A stretch of 64,000 bases of DNA from Symsagittifera roscoffensis (GCF_963678635.1 NC_087071.1:27387378-27451377); one strand, 5' to 3'. Shown: positions 43,495 to 57,289, numbered from the stretch's first letter. Made by a program: numbers and translations. Notes: generated by a model not told the origin, from the sequence alone.

Positions 43495-45300
43495 TTGCCA
43501 AAATAACCATCACAAAGTAAATTTGTTCAGAAAGTCAACATTTATAACAACACCATACTCATCTTGGATCAAAAACAATACACAGCAAAAAACGAAATCC
43601 AAAACATCTTTTAACCCGTTACAGAAAAAATAGCATCATTCTACCACTTGTCAAAAATCTAAAAACAACCCGACCACACTCGATCACCAACCTCAGTATT
43701 TTCACGAAAACAATCATTTCTCAAATTCTTCTCTCTAGACCAGTTCAATTTTTTAAAATCATCATTTCAAAACTACTTTCACTTTTTACAATATTTTTTT
43801 ATTTTGTAATTTTTTTGTATCATAGATATTTCAGAAAGAGCACTTTTCCTTTTCCTAATTTTTGCAGCCTCTTCGTAACATTTCTATTGCCTCGCACAAG
43901 CCCACTATAACTTCTCCAAAAACCTTGATCACTTCCTCAGGTACAAAATTTCACCAATTTTTTTTAAATGTTACGACAACTATTCAATAAGGAAGACATC
44001 TTTCTTTTTCTTGTATTTTTTTCACTTTTCAGGTTTCCTTAATTTTAACAAAACGTAATTGCATAAAAAGGCAATAAATACCTTTGCATTAGCATGAATC
44101 CTCTCAATCAACTTCATAGAAGAATATCATAAACAACATAAAATTAATCAGTAATCAAAATCTGGTGCATGTTCACTTGTTTACAGTTTACGTGAAGCAA
44201 CCCTATGTGCTTTCACTAGAAGAAAGTTTTTGTACAAAGTCTTAAAGTTTGTAAAAAACAAACTGATCTTTTAATCAAGTAATCTTTTTAAGAATTTTTC
44301 TCGAGTATATATCTAATAATATTTGCGACAAAAAACCTTGCTGACAAAAATCAAGTCGAAACCATAGAGGGTATAGATTCCCGCTTATCTTACTGTATTT
44401 TTCAAACCTACATATAGTTTGGACCGCCGAAAAAAAACTCGCTTTATCAGACATGCTTTGTCGAAACACACCACCTGAACTCATAACGCGGAAACCAACC
44501 GTAGAAATACCACAATGTGAAGTTTTTCCCTGCAAAAGACAAAACATCACTACGATTGGAACGCAAGTTTGCAGTAAAAACCGATCCCTACACTTTACAA
44601 ATAAACAACTTGGAACATTTTCCATAATACTTTGATTGCCAAAATAACCATCACAAAGTAAATTTGTTCGGAAAGTCAACATTTATAACAACACCATACT
44701 TATCTTGGATCAAAAACAATACACAGCAAAAGCCACCTTAACCAACGCTATAGAGGAAAAACCTGTCTCCTTCAATAGAAAAAGAGAACTTAACTGATAA
44801 CATAAACATAACAAGACCTCCTGATTTAATTCTAAATAAACCATTAATAAATTTTTTTTATCTACAGGACACTTAAGACAATATAATTCTCCCAAAAAAC
44901 GAAATCCAATCATTTCCAATCATTAAAATCATCATTTCAAAACTAGTTTCAGTTTTTGTAATATTTTTTCAATTTAGTAATTTTTTGTATCACAGATACC
45001 TTACACTTTTCCTTTTCTTAATTTTTGCAGCCTCTTTGTAACATTTCTACTGCCTCGCACAAGCCCACTATAACATCTCCAAAAACCTTGATCACTTCCT
45101 CAGGTACAAAATTTCACCAATTTTTTTAAATGTTACGACAACTATTCAATAAGGAAGACATCTTTCTTTTTCTTGTATTTTTTTCACTTTTCAGGTTTCT
45201 TTAATTTTAACAAAACGTAATTGCATAAAAAGGCAATAATTGCATTAGCATGAATCCTCTCAATCAATTTCATAGAAGAATTTTATAAACAACATAAAAT
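43230..45300 (+). repeat. ~1.15-kb tandem duplication inside element A
   Basis: 43235-43620 recurs at 44362-44735 (TTGGACCGC(A/C)GAAAAAAA, CATCACTACGATTGGAACGC), and 43760-44150 recurs at 44925-45300 (CCTCAGGTACAAAATTTCAC, TTACGACAACTATTCAATAA). Left and right copies differ by indels. Between them, 44155-44340 is a foreign repeat also found at 50585-50770 (AATCTGGTGCAT, ACTGATCTTTT, GAGTTTTTCTCGAGTGTATA-like). Confidence 0.8.
43969..44130 (+). pseudogene. Small membrane ORF of element A (second copy at 45133-45290)
   Basis: Encodes MLRQLFNKEDIFLFLVFF and then, in a shifted frame, KKAINTFALA and FIEEYHKQHK. These match MFRNLFSRTDVFLLFVFF, KKAIITFALA and FIEEYWNKHK of element B. Retention in both elements indicates a genuine component gene of the family. 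Confidence 0.55.
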
Positions 45301-45399
45301 TATTTAACAAAAACGAAATATAAAAAATATTTCAAAATTGCTAATCAACAAAAACCCAGCAATCCCCACCAACCACTACTACCTATGACTTCCCAAGAC

Positions 45400-46085
45400 T
45401 TCCAGACACGCATCATTATCTGAACCTTTGATACCAGCACTCCACCACGCACCTCTAAGTGAATCACAATACAAACTAATATATAACTTCTACCCTTCAC
45501 TCCAACATGACTTTAACAGAAATAGAAAAACAGTTATAAACCACAATCAAACCTTTACAGTTGATAGACGAAGTGTCCATCCACGAAGAACTCGAAGTTT
45601 TGCAGCAATTCGAGTTCGTTTTAATATACCATCATCACCATCCACTATCTTCGAGCCCTTTAGACCTCTCCAGTAGTACAATCCAGAGTACTCTCATTAC
45701 AAACATCTCCAGTAGTACAATCCAAAGTACTCTCATTACAAACCATCATTACAAACAATTTCACAACACAATCCAACAAATATTCTATCGGACAATTTGG
45801 GATCAACATCAACTTCTCAACAAATTCGTGAAAACCCCTTTAATCCCCCCACTTCGACACAAAGACTTCCGTATTGGATTACTTAAGCATTCACCCAAGG
45901 CGAACCGATTTTAGTAAACGAACCCATAGCTATAACATCAGACACCTCCTTGTCATTGCCAGCAACTCTAACCTTACCATCAACCCCTTCAACATCAGTT
46001 CAAATTTCAACTACTGCATTTCCCCTAAATTTGCCTACAAATTTATATGATCGATATTGTGAAAATTTAATGAATAATGTACCTT
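45400..46085 (+). pseudogene. Env-like tail and Ser/Thr/Pro-rich segment of element A
   Basis: PLSESQYKLIYNFYPSLQ and HPRRTRSFAAIRVRFNI correspond to the element B tail protein. Downstream frames encode SSPLDLSSST, duplicated by a 39-bp tandem repeat (45667-45742), then TLPSTPSTSVQISTTAF. This matches the start of the downstream ORF in elements B and C. The sequence stops being element-like at about 46085, where a LINE fragment begins. Confidence 0.5.
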
Positions 46086-46089
46086 TACG

Positions 46090-46530
46090 CTAAGGTTCTG
46101 TGTCCACGTGAAGGTACAATATTCAATCTCAGATAGTCCCGGTACAATCTATGCAGTTCTGTGTCCTAAGCTGTTAATTCTTTATATTTCAAAAATTTTC
46201 ACTTTTGTAGCTGCGATGGATGTGTTTTGGTACAGTATTCAACCAGCTGCATGCGTAATCTATAATTTCAAAGGAAGCTCAGAGCGAACTACAAATTTTC
46301 TTTCTTCGCTGATAATCGTTTAAATCTAATTGTAGCAAAATCTGAACTTGAAAGTTTCGGAAAAAAATGATAAACTGAAGGTCGAATCAGATTGTTTGGT
46401 ATCAATGATCATTTTGTTGAGGAAAATCCGAATGGACAAAATTTTGTTTGATTCTAACTTTAACCAGTCGTTACGAACAAAAACAAGGAAATTTACTCAA
46501 GGAGATAAGAACATGGATACAAGTGGACAG
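46090..46530 (+). pseudogene. LINE reverse transcriptase fragment, left copy
   Basis: Encodes LLILYISKIF, AAMDVFWYSIQPAACVIY, then in another frame FFADNRLNLIVAKSELESF, which matches the LINE RT region after the catalytic box (N-x-L-x-L-N-x-x-K-S/T-E), and KNDKLKVESD. Homologous along its length to 63470-63990. Domain clade likely jockey/CR1-like but distinct from the LINE at 39883. Confidence 0.65.
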
Positions 46531-47724
46531 CAACTACCTAAAAATCTTTGGTTGCCTCAACTTCTTGTTTGTTTTTTTTCCATCTAGTGCTGCACTTTTT
46601 TTTCACCACAAACGAATGTAACGAATGTAACTCCAAATCCAAACTCAAGTCATCCGACAAACTATTCCTCAGCAAAATAATAGCCAGGTATTGATAGAAC
46701 TGGATGGAAGGGTGTTTTTGTTTTAACCAAAACAGATAATATGGCAAGCTGAAATCCTGAAGTATAGAAATTTTTTTTCAAAATTTTTTTTTTCTAATTT
46801 CTTTTTGATCCCGAGTTGTTGGTTTTTTTTAGTATTGCGTTTTTGACATCTCTTACGCTTCCACTATCGTTGATATTTTTGAGTGCTACTATTGTTGATA
46901 TTTTTGAGTGCTATTTTTTGTGTATCCATAACTGGTCTTTTCAAGTTTTCTTGATCCTTTGCTTTTATCACAAGGTATCATAATATACCTGAACATATAA
47001 ATAACGAACATCAAACAAGTATACAAAAATTAAATGGACCTATATTAAAAAAAGTTCAAGCCCATGTCATCAATACGGATTTTTACCTAGTATCTTTCCT
47101 AATAAAAATTTTCTTAAACATTTACAGGACAAAATATAACGCTGATATGCAATAAAACTGATAAATGATTTGGGTAATTGATCTTATTCCGTATCGATTT
47201 CAGTTTTTTCCAATAGCACTTATCAAACAGAAAAACACTTAATGTATAGAACTTTTATGTACAGACACTGCAACAAATCAAATGCTATTCGGATCAGCTT
47301 AATCAAAAATCAAGAAAAAATTTTTTGGGACTCGAATCATCATGAAGATAACCAGTTTTCTTGAGACACGGGACATCTGTTTTCTGTTTTCCAAACCTGT
47401 CGAATTATTTTTTTCAAATCAAGTCGCCTAAAATTAATAATACGCGGTGGGCTTTGATAAATCATAGAAATATGAAATCTTCAATGAAAAACAACAGCAT
47501 TTTTTAAAACGTGGGAAAACATTGAAAAACTTCCCGCTAAAATTTAAAGAAGCAAAAAAAATTGTTACAGAAAAAAACTTTGTTTTGAATACGTTGCGAA
47601 ATATATACCTATGAAACATATAAAAAAACCACAAAGTATCGCCAATAATTCCTCCACAGGACTGATTAGTACTTACAACTAACTGAAAACAAATACCTTT
47701 TTAGTTTTGCGTTTTAAGCTTCCT

Positions 47725-47955
47725 CTTATGCCAACGCTAGTATTGGTGCCGGTCCTTCTACTGAAAAAACACCACAAAGCAATCAGTCAAGTTAAACTGC
47801 AGCTCAGACCATAATCACTGAAAATCAAGAAAAAAGAATCAACCTAGTTTCGATGAAGATGAGTTCAACTTCTAGGATATTTCGATGCAAAAAAGAAAAG
47901 TAATAGACGATCTGTTGTTCGACAAGTCTCAACAGGGATCAAGCAATGTGTAAAA
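47725..47955 (+). pseudogene. ORF1-like remnant, unit 1
   Basis: After an acceptor-like GTTTTGCGTTTTAAG, the frames encode GPSTEK, FDEDEFNF and KRKVIDDLLFDKSQQGSSNV then a stop. The same motifs recur at 54193 and 60155. The Ser/Pro-rich plus acidic then Lys-rich make-up could be the N-terminal part of a LINE ORF1 or gag-like protein. No domain is identifiable. Confidence 0.35.
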
Positions 47956-48164
47956 ATCAAAAAAATGATTATGATGAAAAACGTCATTGCTAATCATGAT
48001 GCGCTGAATGATTGTCGAGAGAACCATGTTGTACTTGAACACTGAGATAATTCCCATCGATTAAGGTGACCTAGAAAAAGGTTAACTTTAAAAATAGTGG
48101 AACACATGCTCAAACAACCAACTGTTTTCCTTCACGCATAGTGTTACATAGTGAGAATTAATTA

Positions 48165-48535
48165 ATTAAAGGGGTACTATGTAAGCACAGGCACTTTAAG
48201 TTGCTCTTGCGGGTTCATAATTATACGTCGGGACCATAACTTAAATTCAGAGACCCTTAACATTCAGAGAGATTGTTTGTTATGCAAAAGGATCATTAGT
48301 TAAATTTCGATTTCATCGTTTTACCAATGGATCATTAGTTTACATAGGGAGAATTAGTTCTGCAATGGGATAGTTAATTAAGCATAAGAATTATCAGTTT
48401 TATATAGGGATAAGTAGTTGAGCACACAGATCTGTAGTTATACATAAGAATAAATAATTATAATAGATAGGGACCAAGTGTTCTATGTTATGAGATAATT
48501 TGTTATGCATAGGGATGTTAAGGGAGCATCTACTC
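48165..48535. repeat. 20-bp minisatellite block, unit 1
   Basis: Degenerate copies of GGGATCATTAGTTATRCATA (for example GGATCATTAGTTTACATAGG, GGGATAGTTAATTAAGCATA). Confidence 0.75.
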
Positions 48536-48992
48536 ACAATTAAAAAAAAAATATTTTGGCAAAATGAACTAAGCTAAATAAACTAAACATTAAAATACTG
48601 AAAAGAAAGTTTCGGAATATTTTGCATGGAAGTTTTTTTGGGAAACTCATACTACTCAAATTCCTCTCGAAAATCTGTTTTTTAAGGTTCGTCTGATTGT
48701 AGGAAATGTTAATTATTGTTGATCGTTTGGTTTTGTTTTTCTAATGAAGTAATTTCTACCTAGATGCTGTCAAATTTTGATGCGAAAAACTGAATCTGTC
48801 AGCAGTTAAGGCATCAGTGTCTTGGGAATGCGAATTATGGCTCCTCCTCTTTTTGTCTTTTTGCTTACTACTGCTGATCAATCAAACTCCTGCAATTTTG
48901 ACTTATGTCTTTTAATACTTATGTACTGCAAACGTGATTGAGATGTTTTATACTTTTGTACGTAAATTTTCTTTTAAGTGACGAAAAACTTA

Positions 48993-49037
48993 GAGCAGAC
49001 CTGTGTTTGGCTCAATGTCTCTGCAGCGTAGTTGTAA
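48993..49037 (-). pseudogene. 2A-like motif remnant, unit 1
   Basis: Minus strand reads LQLRCRDIEPNTGLL. It belongs to a short broken ORF whose upstream part is out of frame here. Confidence 0.5.
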
Positions 49038-49679
49038 TTAGAAAAAAAATAAAAAGAGTTGTTCTTGGCAATGGTGGTAGTCAGGTGCGTTTGGGAGGCA
49101 GTATACTCAAAGTAGACATCCGCCCGAGCGGCACCCAAAAGAACTGATGGGATAAAAATTTTAAAAAATTGAAAATTTCTCATTTGTATCAAAATTACTT
49201 AAGAGCTGGAAAACAACAAAAAAACTTTACAATTGATAGCCATTATCAGAAAGAAGTTAGTTGAGAAGTTAATTGATATCAGTGATATCATAACACAAAA
49301 CATAAACTAGCACCCGACTTTTAACCTAACATTTTCCTAAATAGCTTCAGTGATAGTAGCCCTGCATAGAAATAAAAGATACGTTAGAAGACAAGGCTCA
49401 ATCTCGAAAACGATCTAATCAGAATTATTTTTCAGGGTTGGAGGAAGATTCGTTAAAGTGTTGTTTTTCTTTGAAATTGTCCAGAAAGACTTGCTTTCTG
49501 ATTTTTCAATTAATTTGGCTCCGGACGGTTGACATATTGTTTCTTTCTTCAAAGATGTTTTTCGTCAAAAAAAAATCAAGATGAATCTGGGCCTTAAAAC
49601 GCACGTTTTTCAAATACAAACTCAAGTCATCCACCGCACTGCGTAAAAGCAAATCTTCAACAAAAAAGTAAACAGAAAA

Positions 49680-51839
49680 TTGAAGTTTATCTACACCAAA
49701 ATCTTACAAATCAGGAGAAAAATTTTGCAAAGACCTTTTAATAACTGCCAGCAAGTTACAGATTTAATAATAAAAACAGTATTTCTTGGTAGTCAATTGT
49801 CAACAGTTACGCTAAAACAACCGTTATTTCAAATCACATCAAATACTGGAGCTAATTGCAACTAAAATTACAAAAGTTTGAAAAAACAACTTCAAAATTT
49901 AAAGGAAACTTGAAAACATATATACACTAGGGTGCATTCGAACCCTGAACGCTTGCATAAAAAGACCTGGCGTTTTGCCGCACAGATTTTTGGGCATGTT
50001 GATCTTCACGGACCTTGCCTTTTTTCTGACCTATATGATAATTCCAGGATTTACTCAATTTATTTCAATCTTTCAAAGTTTTTCATATCTTTTAAAATTG
50101 TTTTCTGTTTTATTACAAAATTGTTAAAGTTGAATCTATTTGAGATGCAGAAAGTCCAAGTAGTTTTTCAGTGTCACCCCGGACCCTGTACTTGTCGCCT
50201 TTTGTTCAGTTGAAGCCTGCGCTTACATATATGAAGAGCCGCTAATGTTAAAAGTTTCTCAACATGCTTGGTTTGATCAATTAATTGACATTCAAAAGAT
50301 TTGGGTTGTTCACAGCACTGCGTTTTGAACGCCTAGAATTCAAATTAGAATCAAAAGTTGATTTAAGCTATGTCAGGCACGTTTTTAGATTTGTCAAATT
50401 GAAAAACACAGGGCTGGACCTCCTAATTTTTTCTTCATTTCAAACTTAATTTTCCCCCGTATCAAAAAAGAAACACAATTTTGTCATTTTTCCTTTATCA
50501 TTTTCTGCTTTTAAAAATTTGTGATTTTTTCTAATGTAATAAACATTTGTCATGGCTAAAATATGCAGCACTAAAAGAGTTGAATATTCGAAATCTGGTG
50601 CATATTCAATTGTTTACAATTAACGTAAAGCAACCCCAATTAGTTCCAATAGAAAAAAACTTGTGAACAAAGCATTAAAGTATGTAAAAATAAACTGATC
50701 TTTTTGTCAAGTACTCTTTTTAAGAGTTTTTCTCGAGTGTATATTTTACAATGTTTGCGCCAAAAACTATTTAAAAAGGTTTTAAAGAGTTTTATGCAGT
50801 TTTTGATACCTACTGTCAGGTATTGAAAAACTGGAAGGAGTGGTATTTCTTTTTGAACGAACCCGGACAATCTGGCGGGCTGAAATCCTGAAATATAGAC
50901 TTTTGTTTTTAGAAATTATTTTCATCAGATTTTTTTTTGTTTAAAGAGCTGTTGCTTTTTCATTTCGAGTAGTGCCATTTTTTCATCCTTTGCGCTTTCA
51001 AGGGCAAACTATCGTTGATACTTTTGATTGCTCTTGCAGAGTTAACTGTTAAAAACCCAAAAAATTTTGTAACTTTCTATCCTTAACTTGTCTTTTTGTA
51101 TTTTCTTATTGCAAAATCCATTGATTTTATCATAAAGTATCATAATACAGGCGAACAAATTAGTAACGAACATCAAACGTTTATACAAGAGAACAAATGA
51201 ACCTCCATAAAAAAACATAAAATCAAATTGATCAATAAATTGGGTAATTGATTTTTTTTCCTTATCGATTTCAGTTTTTTCAATAGCGCTTATCAAACAA
51301 AAAAACACTTTAAATATGGAATTCTTATATACAGGCAATGCAACAAATGCTTTTTGGAGCACCATAATCAAAAATCAAAAGCAGTTTTATTTTTGAACTC
51401 GCATCAACATAAAAAGTTTGTTGAAACATGTTGACTTCTGTTTTCTTCTTTTCAAATCAAGTCGTATGGCTTTTTTCAAGTCAAGTCGCATATGTTTATT
51501 ATAGGCGGTGTGCTTTAAAAAATCATAGAAAATTATAATATTCCATGGAAAAAGTTTTTGCTTTTTTTAAATCAAATAACAATTATTGTTGTTTTCAATT
51601 TTTGAATTCGAAGTAGAATACATAGCACATTACATTAAATTTAGGTACTATCAGTTAAAAACAAAACCAAACCGGAAAAAATCAGTTGGAGATGTGAGAT
51701 AGACGTTTTAAAATGAAACATGGAGTAATAATTTGGCTAATCAGCCATTTTAAGGTTATCTTTTATAGTACAATGAAAAAATTTAACGTTAAAAATAGTG
51801 GAAAACATGCTAAAAAAAACCAACTTATTTGCTTCACAC
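49680..51839. other. Spacer of macrosatellite units 1-2, no gene
   Basis: AT-rich sequence with no supportable coding region. 50585-50770 is the dispersed repeat also found inside element A at 44155-44340. 51165-51480 repeats 47000-47430 (AACGAACATCAAAC, TTCAATAGCGCTTATCAAAC). Confidence 0.45.
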
Positions 51840-51859
51840 ATTGTTTTAAATAGTGAGAA

Positions 51860-52230
51860 TTAGTTAATCATAGGGGTTATTACGTAAGCACAGGTTACTT
51901 TTAGTTATACATAAAGGTCCTTAATTATACATTTAAACCAAAACTTATATTCAGAGACCATTAACTGTCAAAGAGATCAATAGTTATGTGAAAGGCGCTT
52001 TATATAACTTTCGAGTTCATCATGGATCATTAGTTTACAATTGGAGAATTAGTTATGCAATGGGGTAATTAATTTAGCATAAGGATTATAAGTTATATAT
52101 GGAGATAAATAGTTAAGCACACAGATCTTTAGATACACATAAGGATGAATAATTATAACAATGGGACCATGAGCTCTTTGTTTAGAGATAATAAGTTAAG
52201 CATAGGGATGTTTGGGGATCATCGACTCAC
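51860..52230. repeat. 20-bp minisatellite block, unit 2
   Basis: Same consensus as in unit 1; for example GGATCATTAGTTTACAATTG and GGGGTAATTAATTTAGCATA. Confidence 0.75.
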
Positions 52231-52496
52231 AACGAAGAAATGAATAAACCAAAATTCCTCTATGAAATCTGTTTTATAAGGTTTTTCTGATTGTAGGAGT
52301 TGTTGATTATTGTTGATTGTTTAGTTTTGTTTACCTTTTGAAGTAAATCCTATCCAGATACTGTCAAGGTTCTGATGGAGAAAAGTTGAATCTGTCAGTA
52401 GACGCAAGTTATGGCTCCTACTCTTATTTACTTTTTGCTTACTACTGCTGATCAATCAAACTCTTGATACAGATCTTTTATGTTTTTGTACGTGAT

Positions 52497-52697
52497 TTAG
52501 ATGTTATATACTTTTGCACGTATTTTCTTTATTAAATTACAAAAATAATAAAGTAGACCTGGATTTGGTTTAATGTCTGCGCAGCGTAGTAGTGTTTTTG
52601 CTAAGAAATTTTTAAAAAGAGTTATTCTTGGTAATGATGGTAGTAAGGTGCGCTTGGGAGGCAGTATACTCAAAAAAGAAGTGCGCATGAGCCGCAA
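52497..52697 (-). pseudogene. Best-preserved 2A-like ORF, unit 2
   Basis: A 66-residue minus-strand ORF: a basic leader (SILPPKRTLLPSLPRITLF), KNFLAKTLLRCADIKPNPGL, then YYFCNLIKKIRAKVYN and stop. LLRCADIKPNPGLL (52551-52594) resembles the 2A-like motif D-(V/I)-E-x-N-P-G-P found near the N-terminus of many CR1/L2/jockey-type LINE ORFs. The last Pro is Leu in every copy that keeps the site, so ribosome skipping is not expected. Probably the 5' tip of a LINE ORF on the minus strand; the rest is absent. Confidence 0.6.
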
Positions 52698-54192
52698 TCA
52701 AAAAGACCTGGTGTATTGTTCTTTGATGATCTGTTATCCGTAGGGTAAGATGCTGCACGTTTTACAATATCGGTGGAAATACATCTAGTACATAGGATTT
52801 TCGGTGTCACATGAGAGTTCAAATAAAAATCAAAAGTTGAAATAAGCTATGTCAGGCACGTTTTCAGATTAGGCGCTGTCAAATTGAATAACATTGGGCT
52901 GAACCTCTTAAGTTTTTTCTTTTCATTTTTAAACTAGTTTCTCTTCAGTTTTTTAAAAGAAACATAAATTTGCCTTTTTCCGTTTTCAGTTTTCGCTTTT
53001 AAAAATTTGAGATTTTTTCCAATGAAAAAATTGTTTGTCATGGCTAACATATGCAGCACTTTGAGAGTTGAATATTCAAAAACGAACATCAAACGTGTAT
53101 ACAAGAAAACAAATGGACCTACATAATATAAATGATTAAGCCCATTGCATCAATACGAATTCCTACAAAAAACTTTTCTTACCAATAACTTTTCTTTAAA
53201 ATATACAGGACAAAATATAACGCTGACATTCAATCAAACTGATCAATTAGTTGGGTTATTGACATTTTTCCTTATCGATTTCAGTTTTTTTTCAATAGCG
53301 CATAGCAAATAGAAAAACAATTAATAATGGGACTCTTATAAACAGGAAATGCAACAAATGCTATTCGGTGCACCGTAATCAAGAATCAAGAGCAATTTTA
53401 TTTTTTATTTTTGGACTCGCACCCACATGAAGAAAATCAATTTTGTTGAAACATGTTGACATCTGTTTTCTTCTTTTCAAATCAAATCGTATTGCTTTTT
53501 TCAAGTCAAGTTGCACTAATTTTATTATAGGCGTTCGGCTATAAAAAATCATAGAAAATTGATTTATTCGATGAAAAAAGTTTTTAGGTTTTTTAAACCA
53601 TAGAACAGTTTTTGTTGTTTTCAATTTTGTATTCGAATTGGAATAGATAGTATATTACATTCAAATTAGGTTTTATCAGTTAGTAATCAAAACAAAACCG
53701 GAAAAAAAACAGTTTGAAATGTGAGATAGAAGAATCTTAACATGAATTATGGAGTAATAATTCGGCTTATCAGACATTTTAAGGTTATCTTTTATAGTAC
53801 GTAGTGGTTCAAAAAAATAACATCGGAAAAAGAAAACTTCAGTGAGAAATTTTTTATGTTTTTTGTCCACAATAAAATTAACTTGTTCAATTTTGTTAGA
53901 GGTTAAAAAAGTTACGTATAAGAACAGAGATCGAATTTTTCATTTAACTGATAGAAAAGTCGGAAACATCAGGAAAAAATAAATGAAAGAACAACCGCTT
54001 TTTCTATCAAAACATAGAATATATTGAAATATTTCCCGCTGCCTTGTGTTGAAAAATTTGTGTTGAACACGTTGCGAAGTATATCCCTATAAAATTTATG
54101 ACAAACTAAAAAGTATCGCCAACAATTCCTCCACAGGACTGAGTACTAATTAGTACTAACTTAAAACAAATTCCCTTTTTTTGCTTTTTCAG

Positions 54193-54415
54193 CATCTACT
54201 AATACTAACACTAGCAATAGTGCCGGTCCTTCTACTGAAAAACCACCACCAACCAATCGGTCAAGGAGCTCAGACCACCATCACCGAAAACTCAAAAAAA
54301 GAATCAACCTAATTTCGATGAAGATGAGTTCGACTTCATATTTTGTCAAACAAAAAGAAAAGCAATAGACGATATGTTGTTCGAAAAACTTCAACAGGGA
54401 TCAAGCAATGTGAAA
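54193..54415 (+). pseudogene. ORF1-like remnant, unit 3
   Basis: Preceded by a consensus-like acceptor TTTTTTGCTTTTTCAG. Encodes STNTNTSNSAGPSTEK then, after a shift, PNFDEDEFDFIFCQTKRK, AIDDMLFEKLQQGSSNVK and stop. Best copy of the three. Confidence 0.4.
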
Positions 54416-54589
54416 TAATCAAAAAAAGAGTATGATTAAAAACTTCATTGACAATCATGATGCGCTGAATGTCGAGAGAACCCTGAGATAAATCCCATCA
54501 ATTACGGTGACCTAGAAAAAAATTAACGTTAAAAATAGTGGAACACATGCTCAAAAAAACCAAATGTTTTGCTTCACACATAGTGTTAA

Positions 54590-54985
54590 ATGGTGAGAAT
54601 TAGTTATTTATAGGGGTTTTATGAAAGCACAGGTGTTTTTAGTTTTTACATAAAGGTCCTTAATTATACATCGGGACCATAACTTATCTTCATAGACCAT
54701 TAACTGACAAAGAGATCATTAGAAATGTAAAAGGATCATTAGTTAGATTTCGAATCCATCGTTTTTCGAGATCATATAAATTTCGAGTTCATCATGGAAC
54801 ATTAGTTTACATAGCGAGAGTTAGTTTTGCAACCGGGTAACTAATTAAGCATAAGGATTATAAGTTATATCTAGGGATAAAAAGTTAAGCTCACAGATCT
54901 ATAGTTATACTATAGGATAAAAAATTATAAAACGTAGGGACCAGCTGTTCTTTGTTCAGAGATAATTAGTTATGCGTAGGGATGT
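54590..54985. repeat. 20-bp minisatellite block, unit 3
   Basis: Same family; for example GGATCATTAGTTAGATTTCG and GGGTAACTAATTAAGCATAA. Confidence 0.75.
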
Positions 54986-55771
54986 TTAGAAATCATCTAT
55001 TCATAACGAAGAAATGAAAAAAAAAGAATAATTTGGACAAAAAAAACGAAAAAAAAATTAAAAATTTTTTGAAAATATTTCAAAAAGTGAAGAAAAAGAT
55101 TTTAAAATTTTAAAAAAATGAAAAGAAAGTTTTGAATTTTTTTTGTTGGAAGTTTTTTTGAGAAAAATTTCATAGGGACCGTTGCAGATCACTACCTAAT
55201 GCATAGGGACTATTGGTTGTCTTGTAAACATGGGAAATTTTGGTTGTCATATAATACATGGTGACCATTAGAACCTATAGCTAAAAGTCATCCATGGATG
55301 ACAACAACCAATCATAGTATACTATATGCGTATTTCTAATTTGATTGTAACATTTGACTATTCAAAATCCTAAAATTTTAACGTGTTTTATTTAAAAAAT
55401 AACTGATCAGCAGAAAATGAATCTTAAAATAACAATAAATGGTGACATTAGGATCTATACCTAATGATATTGCATGGATGACAACTAACCCATCATAGTG
55501 TACTAAACGCATACTACTCAAATTCGTCTATGAAATCTGTTTTTAAGGCTTGTCCGATTGTAAGAGTTATTGATTATTGTTGATTGTTCAGTTTTGTTTT
55601 TCTATTAAAGTAAATTCTACCTAGATACTGTCAAGTTTCTGATGGAGAAAAATTGAATCTGTCAGTAAGCTCCTGATAAGCTCCGTATTTTTTATACTTA
55701 TGTACTGCAAACCTGAATTGGATGTTTTACTCTTTTGTACATAATTTCTCTAGTAAGTTCAGAAAAATTTA

Positions 55772-55812
55772 AAGTAGACCTGGGTTTGGCCTAATATCTG
55801 CGCAGCGTAATA
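55772..55812 (-). pseudogene. 2A-like motif remnant, unit 3
   Basis: Minus strand reads LRCADIRPNPGLL followed by TAA. The upstream leader is frameshifted. Confidence 0.5.
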
Positions 55813-57289
55813 GTTATTTTGCTAAGAACAACTTAAAAAAGAGTTATTCTTGGTAATGGTGGTAGTTAGGTGCGCTTGGGAGGCATTATACTCAAAATAG
55901 AAATCCATTTGAGCGGCACCCAATAAGACCTGATGGGAAAAAATTTGAAAAAACGGAAAACTCTAACTTTTATCAAAATTACCTAAGTGCTGGAAAACAC
56001 AAAAAAAACCTTAACAATTGATACACACTAACAGAAAGCTAGTTAAGATGTTAATTGATATCAGTGATATCATAACACAATTCATAAACTAGCACCCGAC
56101 TTTTCGCCCACAACTCTCTTAGATAGCTTCAGTGACAGTAGCTCTGCATTGAAGAAATAAAAGATACTTTAGAAGACAAGGCTAATTTTTGAAACCTATC
56201 TGACCAGAATTAATTTTCACGATTGGAGGAATATTCGTTAAAGTGTTGTTTTTCTTTGACATTGTCCAAGTAGACTTGGTTTCTGATTTTTGTAATAATT
56301 TGGCTTGTGTTCGGTTGAGGTATCGTTTCTTTGTTCAAAGATGTTTTACGTCAAAATAAAAAAAAATCAATATGAACATGGCTTTTTTTGCTAGGTTTTT
56401 TTTCTCAACGTTGAGTCACGGAAACATGGAAAACTCGAAAAAAAACTGTTTTCTTGCTTTGACCTCTCTGTAGATATAATCAAAATAGCAAATATAGATT
56501 GTCGCTGGAAGTCAAGTGCTTACAAATGAAGAGCGTGAAGTTTCACCAAACTCTTGGTCATTTTGAACAACAAAGAGAGGGGATAAAACGAAATCTAAAA
56601 TTTTCATAGACGCCATGGTCTTAACAAACTTTCATTATGTGAAAAATCTGATAATTTTTGTTAGCACTTTTAACATAACAAAACCAGCTACCTAAATTGC
56701 CCTTACTTATCAAAAATCATCTGAGAGAAATTTGATATTGTTTTTGTTAACAGTTTTGTTTAAATTTTTAAGAAATAAAAAACATTAGGGATAAAAAGTT
56801 AACCATGATGCGCTGAATGTCAAGAGAACCATATTGTACTTGAAGACTGAGATAATTCCCATCAATTACGGTGATGGATCATATGGTACACATGCTCAAA
56901 AAACCAACTGTTTTGCTTCACCCAACGGCGGGTAACTATCTGAACTCTCTGCCAAAATTGTGTCTTAGTCAATCGTTTCATTATTCAAAACTGGAAGTCT
57001 GATGCAAAATTCTTATAAAAATTGTATTTCCAATCTAACTTTAGGAAAACTGTGGCCAAAATTTACAGGAGGAAGCTATTCTAAAAGTTTCTCTTGTATA
57101 GAAACAAATTAAAACTACTAAACTACCTAAATAAAAAAAACTCAAGTTTGACTAATACAAAAATTGCAAAATTTTCATCAATTCTCATTTATTGAGTTTT
57201 TATGTGTGCAAACTGGAGCAGCATGGTTTATGCACCATGCATAACTAGTAAAATCCAACTTTTAAAGCAATGTCAAAAAAGCTTGCGTG

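Noticed and set aside
48165-48535. 20-bp repeats as a CRISPR array
   Set aside because: No alternating unique spacers, repeats are degenerate and directly tandem, and the DNA is eukaryotic.
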